Notes: a model not told the origin generated them from the sequence alone. A stretch of 5,845 nt of DNA from JACKCP01 sp051744925 (GCA_051744925.1 JBNJDM010000112.1:1-5845); one strand, 5' to 3'; positions 1-5,845 are shown, counted from the first letter of the stretch. Numbers and translations: made by a program.

Positions 1-166
1 GCTCAGTTTAGGATAGACAGAATAAAATAAACATAATATAACACCTGAAATTTGTTTTCTGAAACCGGATTTTAAATCTTTGTGAAGCAACCTTTATGCA
101 GGCAAAATATGCTAAGTTTAAATTAGCCTGTATCAGTTTTTTTTAAATTTTGGAGAGGTATAAGTT
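1..166. other. Non-coding region upstream of the TRAP operon
   Basis: No convincing gene is visible. The plus-strand frame beginning at base 1 is open for nine codons and stops at 28-30 (TAA), so it could be the last residues of an upstream gene, but nine residues are too few to identify. The remainder is AT-rich and ends with a T-rich tract and the dctQ ribosome binding site. A dctP gene commonly precedes dctQ in TRAP operons; if present here it must end at or before about base 30. I see no clear sigma-70 or sigma-54 promoter. Confidence 0.6.
111..127. promoter_or_regulatory. Small inverted repeat upstream of dctQ, possible operator
   Basis: GCTAA (111-115) and TTAGC (123-127) are perfect inverted arms around seven AT-rich bases. 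They lie 39 bases upstream of the dctQ start. A second pair, CAGGC (99-103) and GCCTG (126-130), partly overlaps it and could form an alternative pairing. The symmetry is directly visible. A role as a regulator site or weak hairpin is inference, and five-base arms in AT-rich DNA can arise by chance. Confidence 0.25.
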
Positions 167-670
167 TTGAGTTTTAAAATAAGAGAAAAAACCGATCAAT
201 ATATTTCTTCTGCAGCAAAAAAACTTAATTATGCGGCAGCTGTTATGCTTGCCCTGATGATGATTATAACATGTGCTGATGTAATTCTAAGGTTTTTCAG
301 GCATCCTCTTCCAGGCGCTTATGAACTTGTAGGCTTTTTCGGTTCCCTTACAGCAGCCTTTGCTCTTGCTGCTACCTCTCTTGGTAAAGGTCATATTGCT
401 GTAGAATATCTGGTAAGTAAATTTCCTGAAAAAATTCAGAAAGTAGTTGAAAGAATAAACTGTTTTATAAGTTCTGTTATTTTCGGTGTGATTGCATGGC
501 AGACTTTTTTGTACTCCCTTGACCTCAAGGCAGGTAATGAAGTCTCAATGACTCTGCAGATACCTCTATATCCTTTTTCAGCAGGAATAGCCTTTGGGTG
601 TGCAATTGTGTCTCTTGTAATGCTTTTTCAGTCTCTTAATCTTGTTCATTACGGTTTTTCAAAAGGGTAG
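167..670 (+). CDS. dctQ: TRAP transporter small permease subunit, DctQ family
   Basis: Small integral-membrane subunit of a tripartite ATP-independent periplasmic (TRAP) transporter. It pairs with DctM in the inner membrane and helps dock the substrate-loaded DctP protein. The 167-residue product is of normal family length and shows four hydrophobic segments, at about 22-44, 51-72, 98-119 and 133-157. The DctQ signature is visible: Arg42, the P-G-x-x-E region (Pro49, Gly50, Glu53), then GKGHIAVEYL at 73-82 after the second helix, and an I-P-L-Y segment before the last helix. The start is TTG, supported by GGAGAGG at 152-158 with eight bases of spacing; no ATG would keep the first helix. The stop lies two bases before dctM, so the two are surely co-transcribed. 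The substrate cannot be read from this subunit; C4-dicarboxylates, other organic acids and further anions are all possible. Confidence 0.9.
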   Translation: MSFKIREKTDQYISSAAKKLNYAAAVMLALMMIITCADVILRFFRHPLPGAYELVGFFGSLTAAFALAATSLGKGHIAVEYLVSKFPEKIQKVVERINCFISSVIFGVIAWQTFLYSLDLKAGNEVSMTLQIPLYPFSAGIAFGCAIVSLVMLFQSLNLVHYGFSKG

Positions 671-672
671 AT

Positions 673-1980
673 ATGTCGTTTACAATGATAGGTGTAATAG
701 GAATTCTTTTTTTGTTTTTTCTGATTTTTTTCAGAATGCCTGTTGGTTTTGCAATGCTTCTGACAGGTGTTGCAGGTTTTTCTGCAATTGTTTCTCCCTC
801 AGCAGCATTTTCAATGATGGTAAACGATATTGTCGATGTTTTCGGGTCTTACAGCTTAACTGTAATTCCTCTTTTTATATTAATGGGCCAGGTCGCTTTT
901 CATGCAGGAATAAGCACCAGGCTTTTTTCTGTAGCATACAAGTGGATAGGTCACTGGCCCGGAGGAATGGCTATTGCTTCAGTAGGAGCATGCGCAGGTT
1001 TTTCTGCAATATGCGGATCAACCAATGCTACAGCAGCAACAATGGCCGCGGTAACCCTTCCTGAAATGAAAAAATATAATTATTCAGAGTCACTTGCAAC
1101 AGGAGTTGTTGCGGCAGGAGGAAGTCTTGGCATACTTATTCCTCCAAGTGTTGTATTTATAATTTACGGAATAATAACAGAGCAGTCCATAGGTGATCTT
1201 TTTATGGCCGGAATAATACCCGGCTTAATACTTACTCTTCTTTTTGTAGGTGTAATTTCTTTATGGAGTATAATTAGACCGGCTGATGCTCCAAGAGGCC
1301 CGAAATTCGATTTTAAAACAAAAGTAAGATCTTTATCAGGAGTAATAGAAACTCTTGTTTTATTTGTAATGGTTATGGGCGGTCTTTTTGCAGGTCTTTT
1401 TACACCTACTGAAGCTGCAGGAGTAGGATCTTCTGGAACTATACTTTTGTCTGTTATAAAAAGAGATATAGGTTTTAAAGGCCTTACTGATGCGTTTACA
1501 GAAACAACAAGAATATCGTGCATGATCCTTATGATAGTTGCAGGTGCAACTGTTTTTGGTCATTTTCTTGCTATAACAAGGATTCCTTTCAGTATAGCTT
1601 CCTGGGTCGGAGGTCTTGAACTTTCAGGCTGGGCAGTAATGGCGGTTATTATACTTATATATATGATAGGCGGATGTTTTATTGATGCTCTTGCACTTAT
1701 AATGCTCACTGTTCCGATTTTTTATCCGGTTGTGACTTCACTTGGATATGATCCTGTATGGTTTGGGGTTGTAATTGTTCTTGTAACCCAGATAGGTGTG
1801 ATTACCCCGCCTGTTGGGGTTAATGTTTATGTTGTAAGAAGTGTTGCAAGAGATGTTCATCTTGGGACTATTTTCAGGGGAGTTCTGCCTCTTCTCGGTG
1901 CTATAATTGTCGCAACTTTTCTTTTAATAATTTTTCCCGATCTTGCCCTTTTTCTTCCAAATCTTGCAGGAGGAAAATAA
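673..1980 (+). CDS. dctM: TRAP transporter large permease subunit, DctM family
   Basis: Large membrane subunit that carries the sodium-coupled translocation path of a TRAP importer. The product has 435 residues, close to the usual 425-430, and is hydrophobic throughout. Characteristic family blocks are present in order: RMPVGFAMLL near 21-30, GSTNATAATMA at 115-125 followed by LPEM, GGSLGILIPPSVVF at 149-162, FTPTEAAG at 243-250, GCFIDALALIM at 334-344, and ITPPVGVNVYV at 377-387. The Gly/Ser/Thr-rich block near 115 and the TPP-containing block near 379 fall in the re-entrant hairpin regions that in known structures line the substrate and sodium sites; assigning individual residues here is inference. 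The ATG follows the dctQ stop by two bases and has AAAAGGG at 661-667 as ribosome binding site. The last codons contain AGGAGG (1968-1973), which would serve a start right after the stop codon. The gene looks intact. Confidence 0.95.
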   Translation: MSFTMIGVIGILFLFFLIFFRMPVGFAMLLTGVAGFSAIVSPSAAFSMMVNDIVDVFGSYSLTVIPLFILMGQVAFHAGISTRLFSVAYKWIGHWPGGMAIASVGACAGFSAICGSTNATAATMAAVTLPEMKKYNYSESLATGVVAAGGSLGILIPPSVVFIIYGIITEQSIGDLFMAGIIPGLILTLLFVGVISLWSIIRPADAPRGPKFDFKTKVRSLSGVIETLVLFVMVMGGLFAGLFTPTEAAGVGSSGTILLSVIKRDIGFKGLTDAFTETTRISCMILMIVAGATVFGHFLAITRIPFSIASWVGGLELSGWAVMAVIILIYMIGGCFIDALALIMLTVPIFYPVVTSLGYDPVWFGVVIVLVTQIGVITPPVGVNVYVVRSVARDVHLGTIFRGVLPLLGAIIVATFLLIIFPDLALFLPNLAGGK

Positions 1981-2007
1981 ATGTTTTCAGGCTTTACGGT
2001 TATATAA
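1981..2007 (+). other. Eight-codon mini-ORF bridging dctM and the yaiI-like gene
   Basis: An ATG directly follows the dctM stop codon and opens a frame encoding MFSGFTVI. It ends with TAA at 2005-2007, sharing its last base with the ATG of the next gene (TAATG). The only strong Shine-Dalgarno sequence at this junction, AGGAGG at 1968-1973, sits seven bases from this ATG, whereas the yaiI-like start has nothing comparable nearby. The frame differs from that of the next gene, so it is not an N-terminal extension. The likely role is to deliver terminating ribosomes to the next start by translational coupling. That role is inference; the mini-ORF may simply be a by-product of the junction. Confidence 0.4.
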
Positions 2008-2465
2008 TGAATATCTGGGTTGACGCTGATGCATGTCCTGTTGTGATAAAAGAGATTTTGTTTCGTGCTGCAGACCGCACAGGAATTATTGTAACCCTTG
2101 TTGCAAATAAATTTATAAAAGTTCCCCGTTCAAAATATATTAAAACTCTTCAGGTTGGCCAGGGTTTTGACAAGGCTGATGATGAAATAATAAATCAGAT
2201 GTCACAAGGAGACCTTATTATTACAGCAGATATTCCACTTGCTTCAGAGGTTATTGAAAATAAAGGCATAGCCTTAAATCCCAGAGGTCTTTTGTATAGC
2301 GAGGATAATATAAAAGAAAAGCTTAATATGAGAGATTTTATGGAAACTCTCCGGGCAGGAGGTATTGATACTAAAGGACCTCCGGTTTTAGGGGAAAGAG
2401 AAAAGCAAAAATTTGCAAACAACCTTGATAAGATTATTGTAAATTATCAGAAATCCCTAAAATAG
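2007..2465 (+). CDS. yaiI: UPF0178 (DUF188) family protein, YaiI/YqxD-like
   Basis: Soluble cytoplasmic protein of 152 residues, the normal size for the uncharacterised YaiI/YqxD family. The hallmark start WVDADACP (4-11) is present, along with a DKADDE block at 55-60, GDLIITADIPLA at 68-79, NPRG at 91-94 and a GG...GPP segment near 118-126. The family is grouped with PIN-like nuclease folds, and the acidic residues Asp6, Asp8, Asp58, Asp59 and Asp75 are plausible metal ligands. Nuclease activity is an inference, not an established function. The ATG is fixed by the family N-terminus. Its own ribosome binding site is poor: a lone AGG 15 bases upstream. Translation therefore probably depends on ribosomes arriving from dctM or the mini-ORF that overlaps the start. 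The functional link with the TRAP transporter is unclear; the placement could be incidental. Confidence 0.92.
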   Translation: MNIWVDADACPVVIKEILFRAADRTGIIVTLVANKFIKVPRSKYIKTLQVGQGFDKADDEIINQMSQGDLIITADIPLASEVIENKGIALNPRGLLYSEDNIKEKLNMRDFMETLRAGGIDTKGPPVLGEREKQKFANNLDKIIVNYQKSLK

Positions 2466-2490
2466 TGACTATGGTAAGATACTTGTATTT

Positions 2491-2515
2491 CTCGCAGGGG
2501 GCACAAAGGCGCAGA
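2491..2515. repeat. Degenerate CGCA-rich tract, possible remnant of a dispersed repeat
   Basis: The tract starts CTCGCA, continues through GGGGGCACAAAGGCGCAGA, and is noticeably more G-rich than its surroundings. Its rhythm resembles the short CTCGCAAAGACGCAAAG-type repeats found dispersed in intergenic regions of many environmental bacteria. Only one imperfect copy is in the window, so membership of a dispersed family is inference from resemblance. Confidence 0.3.
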
Positions 2516-2566
2516 ACACCGGATTATTTTAAATGCTTTAATTTTTTGAAAAGACAGAAGTCTGAC

Positions 2567-2595
2567 CCAGGGCATCAATCCCTGGACTTATTTTT
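2567..2595 (+). terminator. Rho-independent terminator after the dctQM-yaiI operon
   Basis: CCAGGG (2567-2572) and CCCTGG (2580-2585) form a perfect six-base-pair stem with a seven-base loop. The T-rich tract TTATTTTT (2588-2595) follows on the plus strand. AAGT at 2558-2561 can add pairing with ACTT at 2586-2589 across a five-base bulge. Orientation and position, about 100 bases past the yaiI-like stop, suit termination of the plus-strand operon. The minus-strand side lacks a comparable T run, so it is a weaker terminator for tatD. Confidence 0.75.
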
Positions 2596-2622
2596 GAAAG
2601 ATATTTAAACCTGTTCATTGTT

Positions 2623-3396
2623 TTAACCTATATTGAAAAGATCAGTAGTGTTTTTAAAAATTATTTCGGAAAGATTTTCCGGGTCCTGGTTTTTAACTTC
2701 AGCTATCTTGTTTAAAACACCCGGCAGAAAAGACGGTTCGTTTCTTCTGGTTTTATTTTTCTGGGGAGCAGGAGCAAGATAAGGAGCGTCTGTTTCTATG
2801 AGAATTCTGTCTTCAGGAAGATACTGAAGAATTTGTCTTAATTGTTCACCCCTTTGAAGAATTGTGACAACTCCGGTTATTCCTATATAAAGACCAAGGT
2901 CAAGGTATGCTTTCATTTCATCAAGAGTGCCGCTGAAGCAATGCACAACTCCGGACTTAATGCTGCTTGACTTAATCAGTTCAAGAAATCTTTTTTCAGA
3001 GTCCCTTTCATGAAAAATAAGGGGAAGATTTACTTCAGAAGCTGCATCTATCTGTCTTAAAAGCCATTTTTCCTGGTCATCAGCCGGAGAATGCATTCTG
3101 TTGAAGTCAAGGCCTGTTTCACCCCAGGCTTTTACGTATTCTGATTCTGATAATTTCTGAAGTTTTTTAATTGATTCTTCACTGCAGGAAGAGGCATCAT
3201 GGGGATGAATTCCAACAGAAGTGTAGATGTTTGAATATTTTTCTGCAATTTCAAGTGCATGTAAGCATGTTTCAATAGTTACTCCTGCAATCAGCATGTG
3301 AGTAATGCCGTTTTCACTTGCTCTTTTTATAACTTCATCTCTGTCTTTATCAAAACTTTTATCATTAATATGGCAGTGGCTGTCAAAAATTTTCAT
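2623..3396 (-). CDS. tatD: TatD family metal-dependent hydrolase (DNase)
   Basis: Cytoplasmic TIM-barrel metallohydrolase of the amidohydrolase superfamily. Characterised members act as 3'-5' DNA exonucleases or deoxyribonucleases in DNA repair or breakdown. The expected metal and active-site residues all appear in order: DSHCHI (His7, His9), GIHPH (His64, His66), GETGLDF (Glu93), FHERDSEKRF (His129), VVHCFSG (His152) and ETDAPYLAP (Asp203), then RRNEP at 218-222. I chose the ATG at 3394-3396, giving 257 residues beginning MKIFDSHCHI, because family members start immediately before this motif. GAG lies nine bases upstream as a modest ribosome binding site. The frame stays open upstream to an ATG at 3441 and a GTG at 3447, which would add 15 or 17 basic, polar residues atypical of the family. 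It is divergent from nfnA and converges on the yaiI-like gene. The exact substrate among TatD paralogues cannot be told. Confidence 0.93.
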   Translation of the reverse strand: MKIFDSHCHINDKSFDKDRDEVIKRASENGITHMLIAGVTIETCLHALEIAEKYSNIYTSVGIHPHDASSCSEESIKKLQKLSESEYVKAWGETGLDFNRMHSPADDQEKWLLRQIDAASEVNLPLIFHERDSEKRFLELIKSSSIKSGVVHCFSGTLDEMKAYLDLGLYIGITGVVTILQRGEQLRQILQYLPEDRILIETDAPYLAPAPQKNKTRRNEPSFLPGVLNKIAEVKNQDPENLSEIIFKNTTDLFNIG

Positions 3397-3529
3397 AAAA
3401 CTTAGCTCTTTTTTGTTACGTTTAAAAGAAGTACAACTCATTACCACCGAAAAAATAAAATATCAATTACCATAATGCATATTATTTTATTAAGAAAAAA
3501 TACTAATGATTGATACTGTATTGACCAGA

Positions 3530-3613
3530 TTAAATTAAATCAAGTGAATACAGGATTTCAGACTGAATTTTAAGTTTAGCTTATGCTTCAAAGCCATCAG
3601 TCATTTAATTTAA
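3530..3613. repeat. Long interrupted inverted repeat upstream of nfnA
   Basis: TTAAATTAAAT (3530-3540) is perfectly complementary to ATTTAATTTAA (3603-3613). GACTGA (3561-3566) is complementary to TCAGTC (3597-3602). The two right-hand arms are contiguous, while the left-hand arms are separated by 20 bases, so the whole could fold as a bulged stem. The central loop contains a further GCTT/AAGC pair (3585-3594). If transcribed, it would form a structured leader; otherwise it may be protein-binding or chance symmetry in AT-rich DNA. The arms are visible; the function is inference. Confidence 0.4.
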
Positions 3614-3616
3614 GTC

Positions 3617-3646
3617 TTGATATGATAGGTTTTATATGAATAAATT
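3617..3646 (+). promoter_or_regulatory. Candidate sigma-70 type promoter for nfnAB
   Basis: TTGATA (3617-3622) resembles a -35 box, and TAAATT (3641-3646), after 18 bases, is a moderate -10 match. Transcription would begin near 3653, placing the 16-bp palindrome at the start of the transcript. AT-rich DNA gives many such matches, so this is only the best-placed candidate. Confidence 0.3.
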
Positions 3647-3655
3647 GAATTTTTA

Positions 3656-3671
3656 CAGAATTTAAATTCTG
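3656..3671. promoter_or_regulatory. Perfect 16-bp palindrome before nfnA, candidate operator
   Basis: CAGAATTTAAATTCTG is a perfect palindrome ending 12 bases before the nfnA ribosome binding site (GGGGAGA, 3684-3690). Its position between the candidate promoter and the start codon suits a dimeric repressor site. As RNA it would form a six-pair stem with a TTAA loop. It does not match the Rex consensus expected for an NADH-responsive regulator. The symmetry is certain; the regulatory role is inferred. Confidence 0.45.
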
Positions 3672-3695
3672 AAATATTTTCCCGGGGAGATATTT

Positions 3696-4535
3696 ATGTA
3701 TGAAATAGTTGAAAGAAAAGAAATAGCAGAAAATATAATTTTAAATGAAATAAAGGCCGCAGATATTGCAAAAAAAGCAAAGCCCGGCCAGTTTGTACTT
3801 GTTAAGGCAGGGGAAAAAGGAGAGAGAATTCCTCTGACAATATCTTCTTCAGATAAAGAAAAAGGTACAATTACAATTATTTATATGGTTATTGGTAAAT
3901 CAACCATGATATTTTCTGAACTTGGAAAAGGTGATTTTTTTCAGGATATTACAGGGCCTCTTGGAATGCCTACAGAAATAGAAAAGCTTGAAAGAGTTAT
4001 CTGTGTAGGCGGGGGTACAGGTATTGCTGTTTTATACCCCATAGCAAAGGGGTATAAGGATAAAGGCAGCAATGTTGATGTAATTCTTGGGGCAAGAAAT
4101 AAAAATCTTCTCATACTTGAGCAGGAGATGGATGAGCTTTCATCACAAACTTTTATATGCACAGATGACGGATCAAAAGGGCATAAGGGGTTTGTTACTG
4201 ATATTTTAAAGGAAGAACTTGAAAAAAATCCTCCTGATGCGGTTGTGGCAATCGGGCCTGTAATGATGATGAAGGCTGTTTCAGAACTTACTGAAGACTA
4301 TGGTGTTAAAACCCTTGTAAGTTTAAACCCTCTTATGATTGACGGAACAGGAATGTGCGGATGCTGCAGAGTCAGCATAGACGGTGAAACAAAATTTGCC
4401 TGTGTTGACGGACCTGAATTTGACGGTCATAAAGTCGATTTTAAAGAGCTGGAGATGAGACTTGGGGCTTACACAGATAAAGAAAAAACTGAATGTGAAA
4501 ACCATGGTTGTAAAATAAGAGGAAAAAAGGAGTAA
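3696..4535 (+). CDS. nfnA: NADH-dependent ferredoxin:NADP+ oxidoreductase subunit NfnA (small, FAD and [2Fe-2S])
   Basis: Small subunit of the cytoplasmic electron-bifurcating transhydrogenase NfnAB, often annotated as sulfide dehydrogenase or ferredoxin-NADP reductase subunit alpha. The complex reversibly couples NADPH oxidation to reduction of NAD+ and ferredoxin. The product has 279 residues, a typical length. It shows an N-terminal FAD-binding barrel with RIPLTISS at 44-51, a pyridine-nucleotide domain with CVGGGTGIAVLYPIAK at 103-118, then DGTGMCGCCRV at 216-226. Asp216, Cys221, Cys224 and Cys236 fit the unusual one-aspartate, three-cysteine [2Fe-2S] site known for NfnA. An extra Cys223 lies inside the motif, and a pair (Cys267, Cys272) lies near the C-terminus. 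The start has a strong site, GGGGAGA, five bases upstream. The stop precedes nfnB by 12 bases. The related dihydroorotate dehydrogenase electron-transfer subunit (PyrK) is the main alternative, but the NfnB-like neighbour argues against it. Confidence 0.93.
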   Translation: MYEIVERKEIAENIILNEIKAADIAKKAKPGQFVLVKAGEKGERIPLTISSSDKEKGTITIIYMVIGKSTMIFSELGKGDFFQDITGPLGMPTEIEKLERVICVGGGTGIAVLYPIAKGYKDKGSNVDVILGARNKNLLILEQEMDELSSQTFICTDDGSKGHKGFVTDILKEELEKNPPDAVVAIGPVMMMKAVSELTEDYGVKTLVSLNPLMIDGTGMCGCCRVSIDGETKFACVDGPEFDGHKVDFKELEMRLGAYTDKEKTECENHGCKIRGKKE

Positions 4536-4547
4536 ACGGGAAATATT

Positions 4548-5845
4548 ATGTCTGAAAAAAGAAAAAAAACTCCAAGACAGAAAATGCCTGAACAGAAACC
4601 TGAAATAAGAAGAAAGAATTTTAAAGAGGTTCCTCTGGGATTTGATAATGAAACAGCTCTTCTTGAGGCTTCAAGATGTATTCAATGCAAAAAGCCGGGG
4701 TGTGTTGAGGGATGTCCTGTTTCAGTTCCGATTCCTCAGTTTATTAAGCTTATAACAGAACAAAAATATGATGAGTCAATATCAGAAATAAGAAAGAAAA
4801 ACTTTCTTCCTGCTGTATGCGGAAGGGTATGCCCACAGGAGAACCAGTGTGAAGGCAGCTGTATTCTCGGCAAAAAAGGAGAACCTGTTGCAATAGGTGC
4901 TCTTGAAAGATTTGCCGCTGATAAAGAGATTCAGGAAGCTGAACAGGAAGTCTGTACTAATGTGAAGCCTGCGGGCAGAAAAGTAGCTGTTGTAGGTTCA
5001 GGGCCTTCAGGTCTTACTGTTGCAGGCGATCTTGCCCTTAAAGGCTATGATGTTTCTGTATTCGAAGCTTTTCACAAAGCAGGTGGGGTTCTTGTATACG
5101 GAATACCTGAATTCAGGCTTCCCAAGCATATTGTCGATTTTGAAATAAAAAAGCTTGAATCATGCGGAGTAAAATTTGTCTATAATTATGTAATAGGAAA
5201 GATAAAAAGTATTAATGACCTTTTTGAAGAAGGTTTTGATGCTGTTTATGTAGGCGTTGGAGCAGGGCTTCCTAAATTTCTCAATATTGAAGGTGAAAAT
5301 TTCAACGGGGTTTTTTCAGCAAATGAATATCTTACAAGAGCAAATTTAATGAAAGCCTATGATTCTGACTATCACACACCAATTGCAAAAGGAAAAAATG
5401 TTGTTGTTGTCGGAGCCGGCAATGTTGCTATGGATTCTGCAAGAACTGCTCTAAGGCTTGGCGGAGAAGATGTTTCTGTGTCGGTTGTATACAGAAGATC
5501 AAGGGAAGAGATGCCTGCAAGAGCTGAGGAACTTCATCATGCAGAAGAAGAAGGTATAGAATTTAAGCTTCTTAACAATCCTGTAAGAATTCTCGGAGAT
5601 GAAAAAGGGTGGATAAAAGGGGTTGAATGTATACAAATGGAGCTTGGAGAACCTGATGAATCAGGAAGAAGAAAACCTGTTCCAATAAAGGGAAGCGAGT
5701 TTATAATCGATTGTGATCTTGCAATTATTGCTGTGGGAAGCGGAGCAAATCCTGTTCTTACTAGAGCAGAAACCGATCTTCTCCTTGATAAAAGAGGATA
5801 TGTGGATGCTGATTCTGATACAGGCAGAACTTCTGTTAAAGGAGT
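4548..5845 (+). CDS. nfnB: NfnB, large subunit of the NfnAB transhydrogenase (partial, 3' end cut by window)
   Basis: Large subunit carrying FAD, two [4Fe-4S] clusters and the NADPH site; it resembles the glutamate synthase small subunit (GltD). The frame stays open to the window edge, giving 432 residues; about 30 C-terminal residues are probably missing, judged from the usual length near 465. A charged N-terminal stretch of about 28 residues precedes the first cysteine cluster, Cys44, Cys47, Cys52 and Cys56. The second is Cys91, Cys95, Cys101 and Cys105. An FAD fold follows at VVGSGPSGL (148-156), then an NADP-binding fold at VVGAGNVAMDSA (287-298) with YRRSREEMPAR at 315-325, the usual NADPH-phosphate contact region. 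The start ATG has GGGA (4538-4541) six bases upstream; a better AAGGAG (4527-4532) overlaps the nfnA stop but is 15 bases away. Without nfnA this could be called GltD, but no glutamate synthase large subunit is present in the window. Confidence 0.93.
   Translation, partial: MSEKRKKTPRQKMPEQKPEIRRKNFKEVPLGFDNETALLEASRCIQCKKPGCVEGCPVSVPIPQFIKLITEQKYDESISEIRKKNFLPAVCGRVCPQENQCEGSCILGKKGEPVAIGALERFAADKEIQEAEQEVCTNVKPAGRKVAVVGSGPSGLTVAGDLALKGYDVSVFEAFHKAGGVLVYGIPEFRLPKHIVDFEIKKLESCGVKFVYNYVIGKIKSINDLFEEGFDAVYVGVGAGLPKFLNIEGENFNGVFSANEYLTRANLMKAYDSDYHTPIAKGKNVVVVGAGNVAMDSARTALRLGGEDVSVSVVYRRSREEMPARAEELHHAEEEGIEFKLLNNPVRILGDEKGWIKGVECIQMELGEPDESGRRKPVPIKGSEFIIDCDLAIIAVGSGANPVLTRAETDLLLDKRGYVDADSDTGRTSVKG

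Larger units (their letters stand above)
2466..2622. other. Convergent intergenic region with terminator and a repeat-like tract
   Basis: This 157-base gap separates the converging yaiI-like gene and tatD. It contains a GC-richer stretch at 2491-2515 with repeated CGCA/GCACA/GCGCA units, an AT-rich middle, and the hairpin terminator at 2567-2595. AGAC (2552-2555) and GTCT (2560-2563) could form a further small stem just before the terminator. No open reading frame with a plausible start and ribosome binding site is visible. Confidence 0.6.
3397..3695. other. Divergent intergenic region between tatD and nfnA
   Basis: About 300 very AT-rich bases without a credible gene. The stretch should contain the promoters of both tatD (leftward) and nfnAB (rightward). 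It holds a small ATAAT/ATTAT dyad (3472-3485), a near-palindrome ATACTGTAT (3513-3521), a long interrupted inverted repeat (3530-3613), a candidate promoter (3617-3646) and a perfect 16-bp palindrome (3656-3671). The nfnA ribosome binding site ends it. Two tiny plus-strand frames, from 3506 and 3636, are too short to call as genes. Confidence 0.7.

Noticed and set aside
642..1064. 140-codon plus-strand frame overlapping the start of dctM
   Set aside because: It is an out-of-frame shadow of dctM. Its translation is rich in Cys, Phe, Arg and Asn with no family resemblance, and dctM in the other frame is unmistakable.
1164..1563. Two minus-strand frames inside dctM
   Set aside because: They lie antisense to conserved dctM coding sequence, lack recognisable domains, and are explained by codon bias of the sense gene.
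2551..2595. Remnant of an IS200/REP-like element, suggested by TCTGACCCAGGG and the hairpin
   Set aside because: Only a single hairpin is present, with no transposase fragment or paired copy. A terminator explains the position and the T tract better.
3397..3447. Longer tatD start at GTG 3447 or ATG 3441
   Set aside because: It would add 15-17 polar, basic residues before the DSHCHI motif, whereas TatD proteins normally begin right at this motif. The ATG at 3396 gives the standard length.
3506..3538. Ten-codon frame MIDTVLTRLN in the divergent intergenic region
   Set aside because: There is no ribosome binding site and no sign of selection on the frame.
3636..3665. Nine-codon frame (MNKLNFYRI) with an AGG six bases upstream, possible nfnA leader peptide
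   Set aside because: Such short frames are common in AT-rich DNA. The peptide has no run of repeated regulatory codons, and its end simply overlaps the palindrome.
3480..3695. Rex, FNR or sigma-54 binding site upstream of nfnA
   Set aside because: No TTGTGAA-N6-TTCACAA, TTGAT-N4-ATCAA or GG-N10-GC pattern with adequate match was found by eye.

Overview
This is an AT-rich stretch of bacterial chromosome. It carries six protein-coding genes, one of them cut by the right edge. Codon use favours CTT for leucine, ATA for isoleucine and AGA for arginine. A TRAP carboxylate transporter lies near an NfnAB-type electron-bifurcating transhydrogenase, which suggests an anaerobic, ferredoxin-using bacterium. 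A low-GC member of the Desulfobacterota (former Deltaproteobacteria) is my best guess, but it is inferred from gene content and style only.

Layout. Positions 1-166 are non-coding and hold a small dyad. Positions 167-2465 form a tight plus-strand run: dctQ (TTG start), dctM two bases later, then a UPF0178/DUF188 gene (yaiI-like). The last gene is joined to dctM by an 8-codon mini-ORF that has its own strong Shine-Dalgarno sequence. A hairpin followed by a T-rich tract at about 2567-2595 probably ends this transcript. tatD runs on the minus strand (2623-3396) and converges on it. A 299-base divergent intergenic region (3397-3695) follows; it holds a long interrupted inverted repeat and a perfect 16-bp palindrome just upstream of nfnA. 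nfnA (3696-4535) and nfnB (4548 to beyond the end) form the last operon.

How the genes work together. DctQ and DctM are the two membrane subunits of a sodium-driven importer that also needs a periplasmic DctP binding protein; none is visible here. NfnA and NfnB together form the FAD and iron-sulfur enzyme that couples NADH, NADPH and ferredoxin pools. TatD and the YaiI-like protein are housekeeping or nucleic-acid-related proteins with no evident link to either operon.

I found no sign of a new defence, mobile or biosynthetic system. The points worth a second look are regulatory: the mini-ORF junction and the structured nfn upstream region.
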